From Candidatus Cloacimonadota bacterium (GTDB lineage Bacteria; Cloacimonadota; Cloacimonadia; Cloacimonadales; TCS61): a stretch of DNA of 36,152 nt. The number at the start of each line of letters is the position of its first letter. The first letter of the stretch is position 1. The DNA is taken from NCBI GenBank assembly GCA_018400535.1, contig JAGYMQ010000059.1:1-36152 (forward strand), given 5' to 3'. The notes below the pieces were generated by a model, which was not told where the DNA came from, made no database searches, and worked only from the letters and a program-made list of their open reading frames with translations. The translations under genes were made by a program, and so were the position numbers. Below are positions 16,549-26,856 of this stretch, in pieces.

Positions 16549-19500
16549 TTAATCGGCTTTAACTGCTGTGATGCAATAGAATTTTTTCTCAGCCGAAACA
16601 GCTTCACTCCAGGTGGTGCTGGTAACTTCTGCTTCGAAATCCCAGTTTTCCATAACTGCGCCGGGATCTGTAGATGAATAGACCTTGTAGGAATCGGCAT
16701 CACTCACGCTATCCCAGTTCAAAATAATATTACCTCCGGAAATATCTATCGTCAGATTAGCTGGAGCCGAAGGTGGAAGAACAGCATTTGTAGTGAAGGT
16801 TAGTTCATTACCATAAATGGTTCCCACATCATTTGTTGCGTAGGCTCTCACATAATAGAATGTATCCGGTGTTAGATCGGTAAGATCACTGGTGAAGGTA
16901 CCGATTTCGCTACCGTCTGTTGTGTGATCGTCTGTTAGATCGGGATCTCCGGTAGTATTCCAGCAAACCCCACGGGCAATTACCGAGCTTCCACCATCGC
17001 CTGTAACTTCTCCACCACCAATTGCAGTCGTAGAAGTTATGTTGGAGAGCGTTGCGGTTGTAACGATCGGCAGTGTGATGCCTGTTCCACTCACAGCTAC
17101 GTTCTCGGTTACTGCGCTTGTGCTGCCATGAGAAATATCTCCGCTATAAGTGGATTGTGTACTAGGATTGAAGCGTACATAGATCGTTGTTGTCGGGATC
17201 GAACCTGCCGTGGGTGAGAGGATTATCTGTGAAGCAAAATCACGGTTGTTCCCTTTTTTATTAACAATTTCATCTGATTCTGTAGTTAAAGAGATCTCAA
17301 AATCTGCCGGTGCATCGATCGTAATATCATCGATCAGGTATTCGCCCGAAACAGTGTAATACTGAACGGTCGAGTAAGTTCCAACTTCCACATCGCCAAA
17401 ATCGGGAAGGGATGAAGTGGAAACAAAGATCTGCGGTGTGAATGTTGTGAATGTGATTTCCATTCCATAACCTGTTCCGAGGGAATTAGTTGCGTAGGCT
17501 CTTACATAATAGGATGTGTTTGGGATCAAGTTTGTTAGGTTGCTGGTAAATTCTCCCAACCCGGTACCGTTTGTTGTGTGATCATCGGCTAGATCGGGAT
17601 CTCCGGTAGTATTCCAGCAAACTCCCCGGGCAGTTACAGCATAACCTCCGTTCGAGATAACAATGCCGCCGGAAGTAGCGGTGGTCGAGGAAATATTGTT
17701 AGCACTGTAAGTCATCACAACCGGCTCGGAAACACCTGAACCTGTGAGTGCGATCAATTCATCGCTACCGGAAGCGTTGTGTGTGATGATGATATTCCCG
17801 TTGTAAGTTTGAGCGTTCAAAGGTTGGAAATTTACATCGAAGGTTTGGATATAACCCGAATCTATATTGTAGGCGAGTACATTTCTTTGAGATCGATCTT
17901 TACTTTTGATGCTTTTTTCTGTGATGGATTCTGTAACCGTATATCCGACAGGACTGGTTATCGATCCGGAAAGTGGCATCGTTCCCAGGTTTTCAATCGT
18001 AAAGTATGAAGTTGAATCATTTCCAACTATTACTTCACCAAAATCGATCGAAGATGGCAATATCGAGATCGAAGGTGTACCGATGGTAAGTGTAACATTG
18101 ATATTTTCAGCGGGTTGCTGGTAGTCATTACTGTTCAATATGATATTCGCAAAATAGATACCTTCGGCAAGACCGGTTCCGTCAAATTCCACATCGATAT
18201 CATGAGAAGCAGCACCGGGAGATAACGTATCCATCAGGAAATCACTACCATCGAGGCTCAGCCATAAATAGGAACTTTCGCTACCTGTTATTTCCACATC
18301 GTCGATGCAGATCCCATTTCCCCAGAGATTATTGAATACCCTGAAAGCTATCTGAATATCCTGCCCGTAATAGGAAGCAAGGTACTGTGTTTCTTCAATG
18401 TAGCTTTGAGAGTAACTGTTTTGACCACAGGTATCTATGAAAGTCCAGGTCGTGCCGTCGGTACTAACTTCTATCCCGAAGCTTCCACCATAATAGGGGG
18501 GATCGTAACTTCGGATCCAATAAGATAACTCGCAATCATAAGTTGCGGTGAAAACAGGTGAGATCAACCGGGCATCTTCCACTTCCCAATAATTTGCTTC
18601 GGCACAAAGGCTGCCCCAATGAGGATAGAGTGAACTTTGTTCCCAGTCACCGCTGCCGGAAATGATCTCTGTTGTCCAACCTGTTACTACGAGAGAATCT
18701 TCGAAACTTGTTTCTTCCAGGGTAAGTGTGTCGGCATCGGGATATTGCACATATGCCTGGTAATTCAGATCGATATTTCCTACATTATCGATTGTGAAAA
18801 TTTCTGTAGCTGAGCTGTCTTCCCGAATAAGAGCTGAAAGTGAATCGGGTGAATGAACCAGATCTGCTGCAATTCCGCTACCTGTAAGATCAAGATCATC
18901 CGAACCACCGGGAGCGTTATGAGTTATTACAATCGAACCATCGTATGATTGTGGTGCATCTGGTGCAAAAGAAACGATATAATAGCGAGACATACCGGAC
19001 GAGATCGAAAAACTAAGAGTATCACGATTTGCTCCCAGCTTTTCGCGAATAAATCTACGAGGAGAATTTCCGGTATTTTCTACGAGCTCGTAAACATTGT
19101 AACCAGCTGGGATATCCATTTCTCCCTCCAGATCTCCCCAGCCAGTATTGGTAATCGTTAGAGAAGAATCACTCGAAGCCCCCACAGCAAGATCGCCAAA
19201 ATCTATCGTATTAGGATCGAGTGAAATTCCCGGAGTCCCAACAATAAAGCTAACCGGAACAGACATATTCGCTAATTGGGGATCGTTACTCATGAACATA
19301 ATATCAGCCATATATTCACCATCTGGTAGACCGGTCGCATCGAAGCCGAGATCGATCTGATCGGCAGCACCACCAACCGGGATACTGCCCTGAGTTACAG
19401 CATTTCCATCGAAACTAAGCCAGGTATAATCGGGACTGGGATCTCCAACTATTTGAACATCATCCAGAAAAACTCCATGGGCGTAACTATTGTTGTATGC

Positions 19501-22500
19501 TCTGAAAGCGATCAGGATCGATTGACCACTGTAGGATGCCAGAGACAGGAATTTTCTTTGATAATGATCGCTCAGCTCATCTTGTGAATAATTATCTATT
19601 GTTGTCCAGTTTAGGCTGTCTGTAGAAACTTCCACTGCAAAATCTCCTCCGGTTGAGTATATGTCATTTTGTTTGATCCAGTAGGTTAGGATGCAATCGT
19701 CGGTTGCTGTAAAATAGGGAGTGATCAATCTGGCATCATCTAAACTCCAGGGGCTTGCTTCTGCGGCACAACTGCCACTGTGTGCTCCCCAACAGGCTTG
19801 AGACCAAGTTCCGTAGCCACTGATAACTTGTGTACTCCAACCATAAGGTGGCACATAGGTTTCGAAGCTGGAGCTTAAGATACTATCGCGTATCATTGTA
19901 GAATATCGTGCATATGCAAGGTAATCTAACTCCAGGTTACCGATATTGGAAACTGTCATCGTTTGTGTAGAGGTTTGACCGGTAAGTAGATTTTCTTCAA
20001 AATAGAGTGGATCGACATCTAAGCCTGCTCCTACACCGGAACCGATTAATACTACAGTTTCATCTGGACCGGAAGCATTGTGGGTGATAGTTATAGTTCC
20101 ATCGTAATTCTGACGTTGATCGGGATGGAACATGACCTGGTAATCCATAAGGTCATCACCGGGGATATTAAAGGAAAGGGTGTTCCTGCCATTCTGGGAA
20201 GTCGAGTTCCCGGTGAAATATTTTTCACCATTTTCTGTTCTTCCGAATTCACTGATCGTGTAACCATAAGGTGTGCTTATATTTCCAACTAGTGCCTGCC
20301 CACCGGCATTGAAGATATTCAACCATTCTGTGCTATCCTGATCGACGATGATATCACCATAGATCAGAGAATCGGGTGAAACATCGATCTCGGGTGGCGG
20401 CGGTTGAATACCGTTTCCTTCCACAGGGAGATATTCATTGGATCCTCCGGCATTATGGGTGATCACAACATTACCGGCAAAAGTTTGTACAGTGTCTGGT
20501 TCGAAAGTTACATAATACCAGTTGGTATTTCCACCTTCTACCGAATAAGTTATTGTATTATCGGTATTGCTTAAAGGTTTTTTACTGTTATCCGAATAGG
20601 AACCGACTGTAAAACCGGCAGGTGAGAGCAGTAGTCCCGTGAGTGTGCCACCTCCGGTGTTCTCGATGGTGAAATCGAGAGTGGATGTTTGGCCAACAGC
20701 TACATCCCCGAAGGAGAGAGAATCTGGTGAAACAGCAATATCGGGAGCTAAAGTCCAATCTACTCTGTTATGTGGATCGTATTCATAGGAACTGCCGGCA
20801 AAATCTCCGAAAGCACCAACGAGTTCGAGATGACCAAGATTAAAACTTTTATAAACATTATACATGCTGGAGGAATTATTATCGAATTCTGTGTTGGATA
20901 TCAGAAGATCCTGATCATTTTCGATCCTGAGCAGTGAACCACCGGAAATTCCTTTCCAGAACAGGCAGTTATTGAAACCGGTGTTGCCATCTCCGATCGC
21001 TGCACCGTTTTTAACATACACACCATCGGTTGCCATATACTCGAAAATTCCATATTCAGCATCGATCGCACCACCACTCTGGATAGTAAGGTCGTAATAG
21101 TGTCCACTGCTTTTTCGTGTGATCTTTGCTTCATCTCCATCTGAGCCATAAACTCTTAGCATTCCACCACTGTTAACATTAAGTTCTGCATCATCTCCGA
21201 TCTTTAAGATCGCACCTGCATCGACTTCTAATATTCCTCCGCTATTTACACTAACATCTGTATCGCAGATAAAATTACTGCCATTCAGATCGAGAGTTCC
21301 GTTTTCCACCACCAGACTTCCATCGTTGAGTGCATACATATCGGATAGCATTGTGAGAGAAGCAGCACGTGTGTTATCGGATAGGGTTTTATTTATGGTT
21401 ACATCCCGGAAAACAACGCTGCCGGTTTTGTGATAGGTATGATCTCCGGTTCCCATGAACTTGATATGTCCCTGAGGAACCCACCAGCCACCGCTTGCAA
21501 CTTCAAAATCCCCATAAAATTCCTGGGTTGTAACATCGGCATCTTTCCAGGTACCGTCTATAACCGTAAAATCTCCCAGCACTTTTGCGTCGCCGTTTAA
21601 AATAACGCAATCGTAATCGGGATTAGTTCCGGAATTATCCACCACAACATTGTAAAAATCCATGGAGCCATGCATGGCAGTTACAGTCTGATTATCTGTG
21701 CCGTTAAAAGTGACAGTAGAAAGCCCTTCCACAAAACCATAATCCCAGGGATAACCTGTTGTATTCTGATTCGACCAGTTACCGGAAATATTAATGAATG
21801 AAGGATCGCTAAGACATGCATATAGATTGGTATCTTCCGAGATCACCAGGTCATTCTCGATATTCAAGGTAGAATTTGGACTCAACCTTAAAGAGCAATC
21901 GTTTATATCGACATCATTTTCCACAGTTACGGTTATCCCATCATCGATAAACAGATAAGTGAATTGACTACCGTTTTTATCGATCTCCAGGTTATAAAAA
22001 GTTTCATCTGTAAGAAGATATGAATCCGAATCATTTATAAATCTTACTGTACCATTACCTTCTGCAAATCCCACAGCTCCGCGTTGATTCGACCAATCTC
22101 CACCTACTTTCAACAAGCCATCATCCGGGTCGATAAATCCACCTGTTCCTATGGTAACGGAGTTATTCACAGTGATCTCATTTGCATATCCCATTAATTT
22201 TCCACCATATACGCCCAGATCATTATTCACGACAAGATCACCATAGAGCATGCAACCTCTGAGAGTTTCGGATTTCGATATTACTAGATCGTGAAAATAA
22301 TTTCCATTTGTTACTTCGATATTCGACCACTGGCTACCAATAAATTGTACTGATCCGCCATTTGGTTGGAAAGCATTTGCTACTGTCGCCTGTAAACCTC
22401 TGCCTAAATAGATATCGGCATTATCGATATTAGGATTGGTCGTGAAACGAACATTCTCATTCCAGATCACAAATTGCCCTTCAAGCAGATTTAAAGTTCC

Positions 22501-25500
22501 GGCAAAGGTGAGATAATTTCCTGTATAAGATTTATGCGAAATAAAATCACCACCATCGATCGTGAGAACTCCATTGCTGTTTAATTGGAAATCTTCATTA
22601 GTTCTGAACATACCACCGAAGATCTCGATCAATCCATTGGATTCGACATCTGCATTTATCTCGATAAGTCCATAATCTGATTTGAATTCTGCGTTATTGT
22701 CGATATACAACTCTCCATTCAATTCAAGGTTATCTGCTCTAAACTCGTTATCGGCATTTAGTGCTAGATCACCATCCACGACCATATAAGCAGAATAGTA
22801 CATTTCTCTTGTTGTATATCCACCCGATTTATCCAGGATAACATTACCAAATTTTGCATTGTCAAATTCATTGATAAATATCTCCGAGATATTACTGCCG
22901 ATAAATCGTACCGTATTACCCGTTCCCAGAGTTGCATTAGTTCCTTCTTCAAAACGCCAGTCTCGACCCAATTTGATCTCACCGGCAGAGATTAGATCAT
23001 AAGAGCCATCCTGCCAGATAACATCTGTTGTAACTTCCAGTAGATCTGCAGGATCGCTCATTTTCAAAGTACCGGCGATCTCAACTTTATTTGCATCGAC
23101 GCTATGACCATTCAGATCAAACACTCCACCATTTACATCTAATGTGCCATTTAGTTCCAGATCTTCCTGCAGGTTAGCATAACCGGATCGTGTGTTTTCA
23201 GTTGAACGGGAATTACGTCTTGATGTGGGAACCGGTTCTGCTGGAGTATTTTTGTTCCTTGCGGAATTATCCGATAGAGTTTTATCGATGGTGATGTTAT
23301 GGAATGTGTTACCCCAGCCGAAATCGAGATCAACATCATCAGAACCATAGAGAAGTACTGTTCCTCCGCTGGGATCAAAATCGTGACGATCTGATGAGAA
23401 ACTGCCATTCATTTTAATCGTGCCACCTGTGATAACATGGGAAAAAAGATGCAGATCGTCAAAGTGTATTCCCCAATCCTTCACATCGAGAGTTCCTCCT
23501 TCCATGTAAAGGTAAGTATCGTATGTGTGTGCAAAATAACAATCGTCAGCACCTCCGTGAATATTAAATTCTCCGTTGTAGATAATTATGCTGCCATTAA
23601 CGTCCGGATAGTGACTGGCATCCTGGTGCAGGTCGATCTGCCCATTGTTCAAAATATAGGTTCCCACAATGCTGTTATCTGCCAGATCGAGTGCTTCGAA
23701 CTGTCCTCCCTGAACCTGTAACATACCAGAATTCCAATTATAGGAATCACAGATCACATTAGCTCCCGATGGAATGATCAGTTTACCGGAAGATTTTTGT
23801 AGGATAAGATCATTAAAAGTTTCGCCATAGCAATACTGATCTGAAGTTCCATTGAAAGTAACCGAGCCGGTACTTTCCAGAAAGCCCAGCAGTGGTCCAA
23901 TATTGTTTGTCCAATCTCCGGTTATATCGATATCATAACCATTAGATTTCAATCCACCGGGATCGATTGTCAGGTCACCCTGAATGGAGATATCGCAGTT
24001 CATTTCCACAAGAGCGGAAGAATTGATCTCCAAGTTGTTAAAATGATCTCCTGCAAAGGAATTAATCTCCTGCAATATACCTGAGAAGAAGAAAGTAGCA
24101 TGATTCAACCACAGGTTCCCATTACAGGTAAGATCTCCTTTCAGAACGATGTCGTTTGTTTCGTATTCATTAACAACTGTTGAATTCGCTCCGATGATAA
24201 GGTTTCCACCAATAACGAAGGGATCGACAAGTTCTCCGGATATCTCTACTTGAGCGGTGTTTTTATCGATCTCCAGGTCATTTACATAGGAATCATCATC
24301 ATAACAACTGATCACGGCATCGGAACTACCGATCAATTTAATCAATCCCTTATCCATTTGCACATCGGCACCATAGGAAAAGGCAAAGTGACTCAAGCAG
24401 TTGATCAAAGCCCCATCGGCAGAGATATCCACCGAAGATCCATTATGCCATGATAGAGTACCGTAAACATTCAGTACGGAATTATCCTGATTCATAACCA
24501 ACTCACCGGCAATACTTGCATAATCATAAGCAGATAATGATTTTCCCTGGATGGTCAATTGTGCTCCGGATTCGATAGTAAGTTCATTACAGAAGGCATT
24601 GTATTGATAGATCTTGGGTGAATAAGTAGTACCGGCAGGAATGGTTACATCATCACTTGAACCGGGAACATCATTACTGTACCAGTTATCTGGATCGTTC
24701 CAGTTATTGGAAACATCACCTTCCCAGATGTATGGTAACCAGCCGGCTTCGAAAGTATATGGTAGATAGTAATCTGATGTAACCATACAATAAATTATTT
24801 CTTCGGAATTTACAGGTTGATTGAAGTCTATCGAAACAAAACCAGAAGAATTTGTTAGACCTGTACCGAATGTACCACTCTCTGTATATGCAGAAACTCG
24901 CAATCCGGCAATGGCAGGATTAACTACAACGTCCAGATGATCCATGCCAATAGAGGGATATGTGATGACATTTACATAATTAATATCGTTCAGATTATCA
25001 GTTGGCCAAATTTTTAGTGTAGGATCACCGAATAAGTTTAACTCATAATACTGCCATCGCAAAGCTGAATTACTATGCCCACTGTTATATTTTGAATATT
25101 CCTGCATACGACCGAGTTGATATATAGGATTTGATGATTTGCACATAGCGTGGAAAAAATAGCGATCAAAGTGTTGACCTGAACCAACTAACCCAAATCT
25201 GGAATTACCAACAACTCCTAGAACACCTTTTTCGTGTGTAGTGAATTTTTCTGTCATACAATCATAAGAATAATAAGTGCCGTCTGTTAAACGATTATCA
25301 AATGAAGAACCGTAACATGTTTGGGAATAGACGAAATAGAAGTTATGATTCGTACCGTCTGATGTTAATTGCTCGACAGAATTGTTATCTACTCTAAATC
25401 CCATATAGCTACCTACATTTCCATGTCCCAGATGATTCATAACATTTGTACCAGCATTCATCTTATTGATTAAATCTGCAACCGGCCAAGAACTATCCGG

Positions 25501-26856
25501 GTATGTGTGAGCATATTGAAGTTGACAAGTAAAACCATCATCGACCAGACCGGCAGTCGTGTAACCTTCGTAAGAACCACCTAAGCGGATTTGTTCCTTA
25601 TGTTCATCTCCGCACCAACCATCCCACATTTTTTCTCCGACCATAATACCTTTTTTGTTATCAGATTCTACTGGTGTTTTTTGATACATAATCTGTTTAT
25701 TCAATGCATTGGCAAATTCGCTGCTAGAATCAGCACAAATTCGTCCAATAAAAACTTCACTTAAAAAATCTGCTTCAGTGATATCTCCAAAATCGGGATC
25801 ATTTACATCATATTCACCCCACATAGAGTCATTATCGACATTCCAATCGGGACCCGAACCTGTACCGACTCTATCCAACGCAGCATAATACATATCTGCC
25901 GGGACGTCATCATCACTGTAATGAATTGGTTCTGGATCTGCATTTGCCCAATAATGGCCAAACAATCCTCGATGTGGTATATCTTCAACATCTCCAGCAA
26001 GAATAACATATTCGGTACCATTATTTTGATAATAATCACGAATACATAATCTTATTTCATCCTGATCATCATAACCAGTATAAGTTGAATAAATATCTTC
26101 CACCGTAACTATTAAAGTGTTATAACCTTGTAGTTTTTTGAATTTTACAAACTCAGTGAGATCATTTTCAAAATAATCTGTAGTAATAATCAGTAGGTTA
26201 ATATCATAATCTTCTCTCGTGATGTTTTGTATAGGATATAAATCCAGGTTTTCAGGATTCTGAACAAATTCCCTAATGGTATTTCTAGTTTTCTCATCAC
26301 TTCTATATAAATCTGTGTAAGCTTTTGAAGCTTCTGTTGTTGATGATGTTCTTATTTTAACTTTCATTTCTGTAAAATAACTTAATTCACCTTTAGCGGG
26401 TATATATTGTACTGGATAAAGATTAAGAATTGCTATGGAATGTCCACGATAATAATTTGTTTCAACAGGTGAATTAACAACTTCCGGATAAACTTTATTC
26501 GAAGAGTAAAGTTCAATGTCTGGTTCGGTGAATTTATACAGATGTGATTGGCTAGTATGAGTTTCATATTGACCAGGATATAACTTGTAATTTTGACCGA
26601 TTATTTGCTTTTTGAATCCGATAACTTCTACCGAAATCGCTTGTTCTTCCGAAGGTAGTAATAATCTTACGGGTTTCATTGGTACAACTGGTTTCTGAGG
26701 TTCATTCATCTCAAAACAATCTAACATTTCAATGTAATCATAACTATCTTTATGTGTTATTGATGGTTCTTCGAAATGAAAAGTTTTTTCGACTAATCTC
26801 CCATTAAGGGCTACTACAAATAATACAAAAAAAAGAAAACATAACTTCTTCTTCAT
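16549..26856 (-). CDS. Giant gingipain-like C25 protease/adhesin (3435 aa)
   Basis: Secreted multidomain protein. Start ATG 26856 (MKKKLCFLFFVLFVVALNG, signal peptide) lies 5 bases after GGAGG; an in-frame ATG at 26868 is not supported by a ribosome site. A C25 propeptide region (about 95-190) precedes a C25 catalytic domain (about 215-660) with His478 in LGHGN and Cys514 in SQTCYGS. An Ig-like domain follows. Residues of about 700-2040 are a beta-helix-like repeat passenger (many GDLTI, NGTLDVNGG strands). Then come four ASH domains (about 2045, 2160, 2542, 2929; motif VSPDSLSFGDVAVGQ) alternating with two cleaved-adhesin/MAM-like domains (about 2327-2470 and 2715-2855), two RGVCWNTTGDPDL/YYVRAYATN modules around another ASH-like domain, and a final Fn3-like domain ending KKFYCITAVKAD. 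There is no PNPFNP sorting domain. The start codon overlaps the upstream receiver stop (ATGA), so translation is probably coupled. Confidence 0.93.
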   Translation of the reverse strand: MKKKLCFLFFVLFVVALNGRLVEKTFHFEEPSITHKDSYDYIEMLDCFEMNEPQKPVVPMKPVRLLLPSEEQAISVEVIGFKKQIIGQNYKLYPGQYETHTSQSHLYKFTEPDIELYSSNKVYPEVVNSPVETNYYRGHSIAILNLYPVQYIPAKGELSYFTEMKVKIRTSSTTEASKAYTDLYRSDEKTRNTIREFVQNPENLDLYPIQNITREDYDINLLIITTDYFENDLTEFVKFKKLQGYNTLIVTVEDIYSTYTGYDDQDEIRLCIRDYYQNNGTEYVILAGDVEDIPHRGLFGHYWANADPEPIHYSDDDVPADMYYAALDRVGTGSGPDWNVDNDSMWGEYDVNDPDFGDITEADFLSEVFIGRICADSSSEFANALNKQIMYQKTPVESDNKKGIMVGEKMWDGWCGDEHKEQIRLGGSYEGYTTAGLVDDGFTCQLQYAHTYPDSSWPVADLINKMNAGTNVMNHLGHGNVGSYMGFRVDNNSVEQLTSDGTNHNFYFVYSQTCYGSSFDNRLTDGTYYSYDCMTEKFTTHEKGVLGVVGNSRFGLVGSGQHFDRYFFHAMCKSSNPIYQLGRMQEYSKYNSGHSNSALRWQYYELNLFGDPTLKIWPTDNLNDINYVNVITYPSIGMDHLDVVVNPAIAGLRVSAYTESGTFGTGLTNSSGFVSIDFNQPVNSEEIIYCMVTSDYYLPYTFEAGWLPYIWEGDVSNNWNDPDNWYSNDVPGSSDDVTIPAGTTYSPKIYQYNAFCNELTIESGAQLTIQGKSLSAYDYASIAGELVMNQDNSVLNVYGTLSWHNGSSVDISADGALINCLSHFAFSYGADVQMDKGLIKLIGSSDAVISCYDDDSYVNDLEIDKNTAQVEISGELVDPFVIGGNLIIGANSTVVNEYETNDIVLKGDLTCNGNLWLNHATFFFSGILQEINSFAGDHFNNLEINSSALVEMNCDISIQGDLTIDPGGLKSNGYDIDITGDWTNNIGPLLGFLESTGSVTFNGTSDQYCYGETFNDLILQKSSGKLIIPSGANVICDSYNWNSGMLQVQGGQFEALDLADNSIVGTYILNNGQIDLHQDASHYPDVNGSIIIYNGEFNIHGGADDCYFAHTYDTYLYMEGGTLDVKDWGIHFDDLHLFSHVITGGTIKMNGSFSSDRHDFDPSGGTVLLYGSDDVDLDFGWGNTFHNITIDKTLSDNSARNKNTPAEPVPTSRRNSRSTENTRSGYANLQEDLELNGTLDVNGGVFDLNGHSVDANKVEIAGTLKMSDPADLLEVTTDVIWQDGSYDLISAGEIKLGRDWRFEEGTNATLGTGNTVRFIGSNISEIFINEFDNAKFGNVILDKSGGYTTREMYYSAYMVVDGDLALNADNEFRADNLELNGELYIDNNAEFKSDYGLIEINADVESNGLIEIFGGMFRTNEDFQLNSNGVLTIDGGDFISHKSYTGNYLTFAGTLNLLEGQFVIWNENVRFTTNPNIDNADIYLGRGLQATVANAFQPNGGSVQFIGSQWSNIEVTNGNYFHDLVISKSETLRGCMLYGDLVVNNDLGVYGGKLMGYANEITVNNSVTIGTGGFIDPDDGLLKVGGDWSNQRGAVGFAEGNGTVRFINDSDSYLLTDETFYNLEIDKNGSQFTYLFIDDGITVTVENDVDINDCSLRLSPNSTLNIENDLVISEDTNLYACLSDPSFINISGNWSNQNTTGYPWDYGFVEGLSTVTFNGTDNQTVTAMHGSMDFYNVVVDNSGTNPDYDCVILNGDAKVLGDFTVIDGTWKDADVTTQEFYGDFEVASGGWWVPQGHIKFMGTGDHTYHKTGSVVFRDVTINKTLSDNTRAASLTMLSDMYALNDGSLVVENGTLDLNGSNFICDTDVSVNSGGILEVDAGAILKIGDDAELNVNSGGMLRVYGSDGDEAKITRKSSGHYYDLTIQSGGAIDAEYGIFEYMATDGVYVKNGAAIGDGNTGFNNCLFWKGISGGSLLRIENDQDLLISNTEFDNNSSSMYNVYKSFNLGHLELVGAFGDFAGSSYEYDPHNRVDWTLAPDIAVSPDSLSFGDVAVGQTSTLDFTIENTGGGTLTGLLLSPAGFTVGSYSDNSKKPLSNTDNTITYSVEGGNTNWYYVTFEPDTVQTFAGNVVITHNAGGSNEYLPVEGNGIQPPPPEIDVSPDSLIYGDIIVDQDSTEWLNIFNAGGQALVGNISTPYGYTISEFGRTENGEKYFTGNSTSQNGRNTLSFNIPGDDLMDYQVMFHPDQRQNYDGTITITHNASGPDETVVLIGSGVGAGLDVDPLYFEENLLTGQTSTQTMTVSNIGNLELDYLAYARYSTMIRDSILSSSFETYVPPYGWSTQVISGYGTWSQACWGAHSGSCAAEASPWSLDDARLITPYFTATDDCILTYWIKQNDIYSTGGDFAVEVSTDSLNWTTIDNYSQDELSDHYQRKFLSLASYSGQSILIAFRAYNNSYAHGVFLDDVQIVGDPSPDYTWLSFDGNAVTQGSIPVGGAADQIDLGFDATGLPDGEYMADIMFMSNDPQLANMSVPVSFIVGTPGISLDPNTIDFGDLAVGASSDSSLTITNTGWGDLEGEMDIPAGYNVYELVENTGNSPRRFIREKLGANRDTLSFSISSGMSRYYIVSFAPDAPQSYDGSIVITHNAPGGSDDLDLTGSGIAADLVHSPDSLSALIREDSSATEIFTIDNVGNIDLNYQAYVQYPDADTLTLEETSFEDSLVVTGWTTEIISGSGDWEQSSLYPHWGSLCAEANYWEVEDARLISPVFTATYDCELSYWIRSYDPPYYGGSFGIEVSTDGTTWTFIDTCGQNSYSQSYIEETQYLASYYGQDIQIAFRVFNNLWGNGICIDDVEITGSESSYLWLSLDGSDFLMDTLSPGAASHDIDVEFDGTGLAEGIYFANIILNSNDYQQPAENINVTLTIGTPSISILPSSIDFGEVIVGNDSTSYFTIENLGTMPLSGSITSPVGYTVTESITEKSIKSKDRSQRNVLAYNIDSGYIQTFDVNFQPLNAQTYNGNIIITHNASGSDELIALTGSGVSEPVVMTYSANNISSTTATSGGIVISNGGYAVTARGVCWNTTGDPDLADDHTTNGTGLGEFTSNLTNLIPNTSYYVRAYATNSLGTGYGMEITFTTFTPQIFVSTSSLPDFGDVEVGTYSTVQYYTVSGEYLIDDITIDAPADFEISLTTESDEIVNKKGNNRDFASQIILSPTAGSIPTTTIYVRFNPSTQSTYSGDISHGSTSAVTENVAVSGTGITLPIVTTATLSNITSTTAIGGGEVTGDGGSSVIARGVCWNTTGDPDLTDDHTTDGSEIGTFTSDLTDLTPDTFYYVRAYATNDVGTIYGNELTFTTNAVLPPSAPANLTIDISGGNIILNWDSVSDADSYKVYSSTDPGAVMENWDFEAEVTSTTWSEAVSAEKKFYCITAVKAD
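16797..17720 (-). repeat. Near-duplicate segments within the giant protease gene
   Basis: Segments at about 16797-17055 and 17444-17720 encode homologous RGVCWNTTGDPDL/VRAYATN modules and are alike at DNA level too: GATCGGGATCTCCGGTAG and most flanking bases match. This implies a fairly recent internal duplication or gene conversion. Confidence 0.7.
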
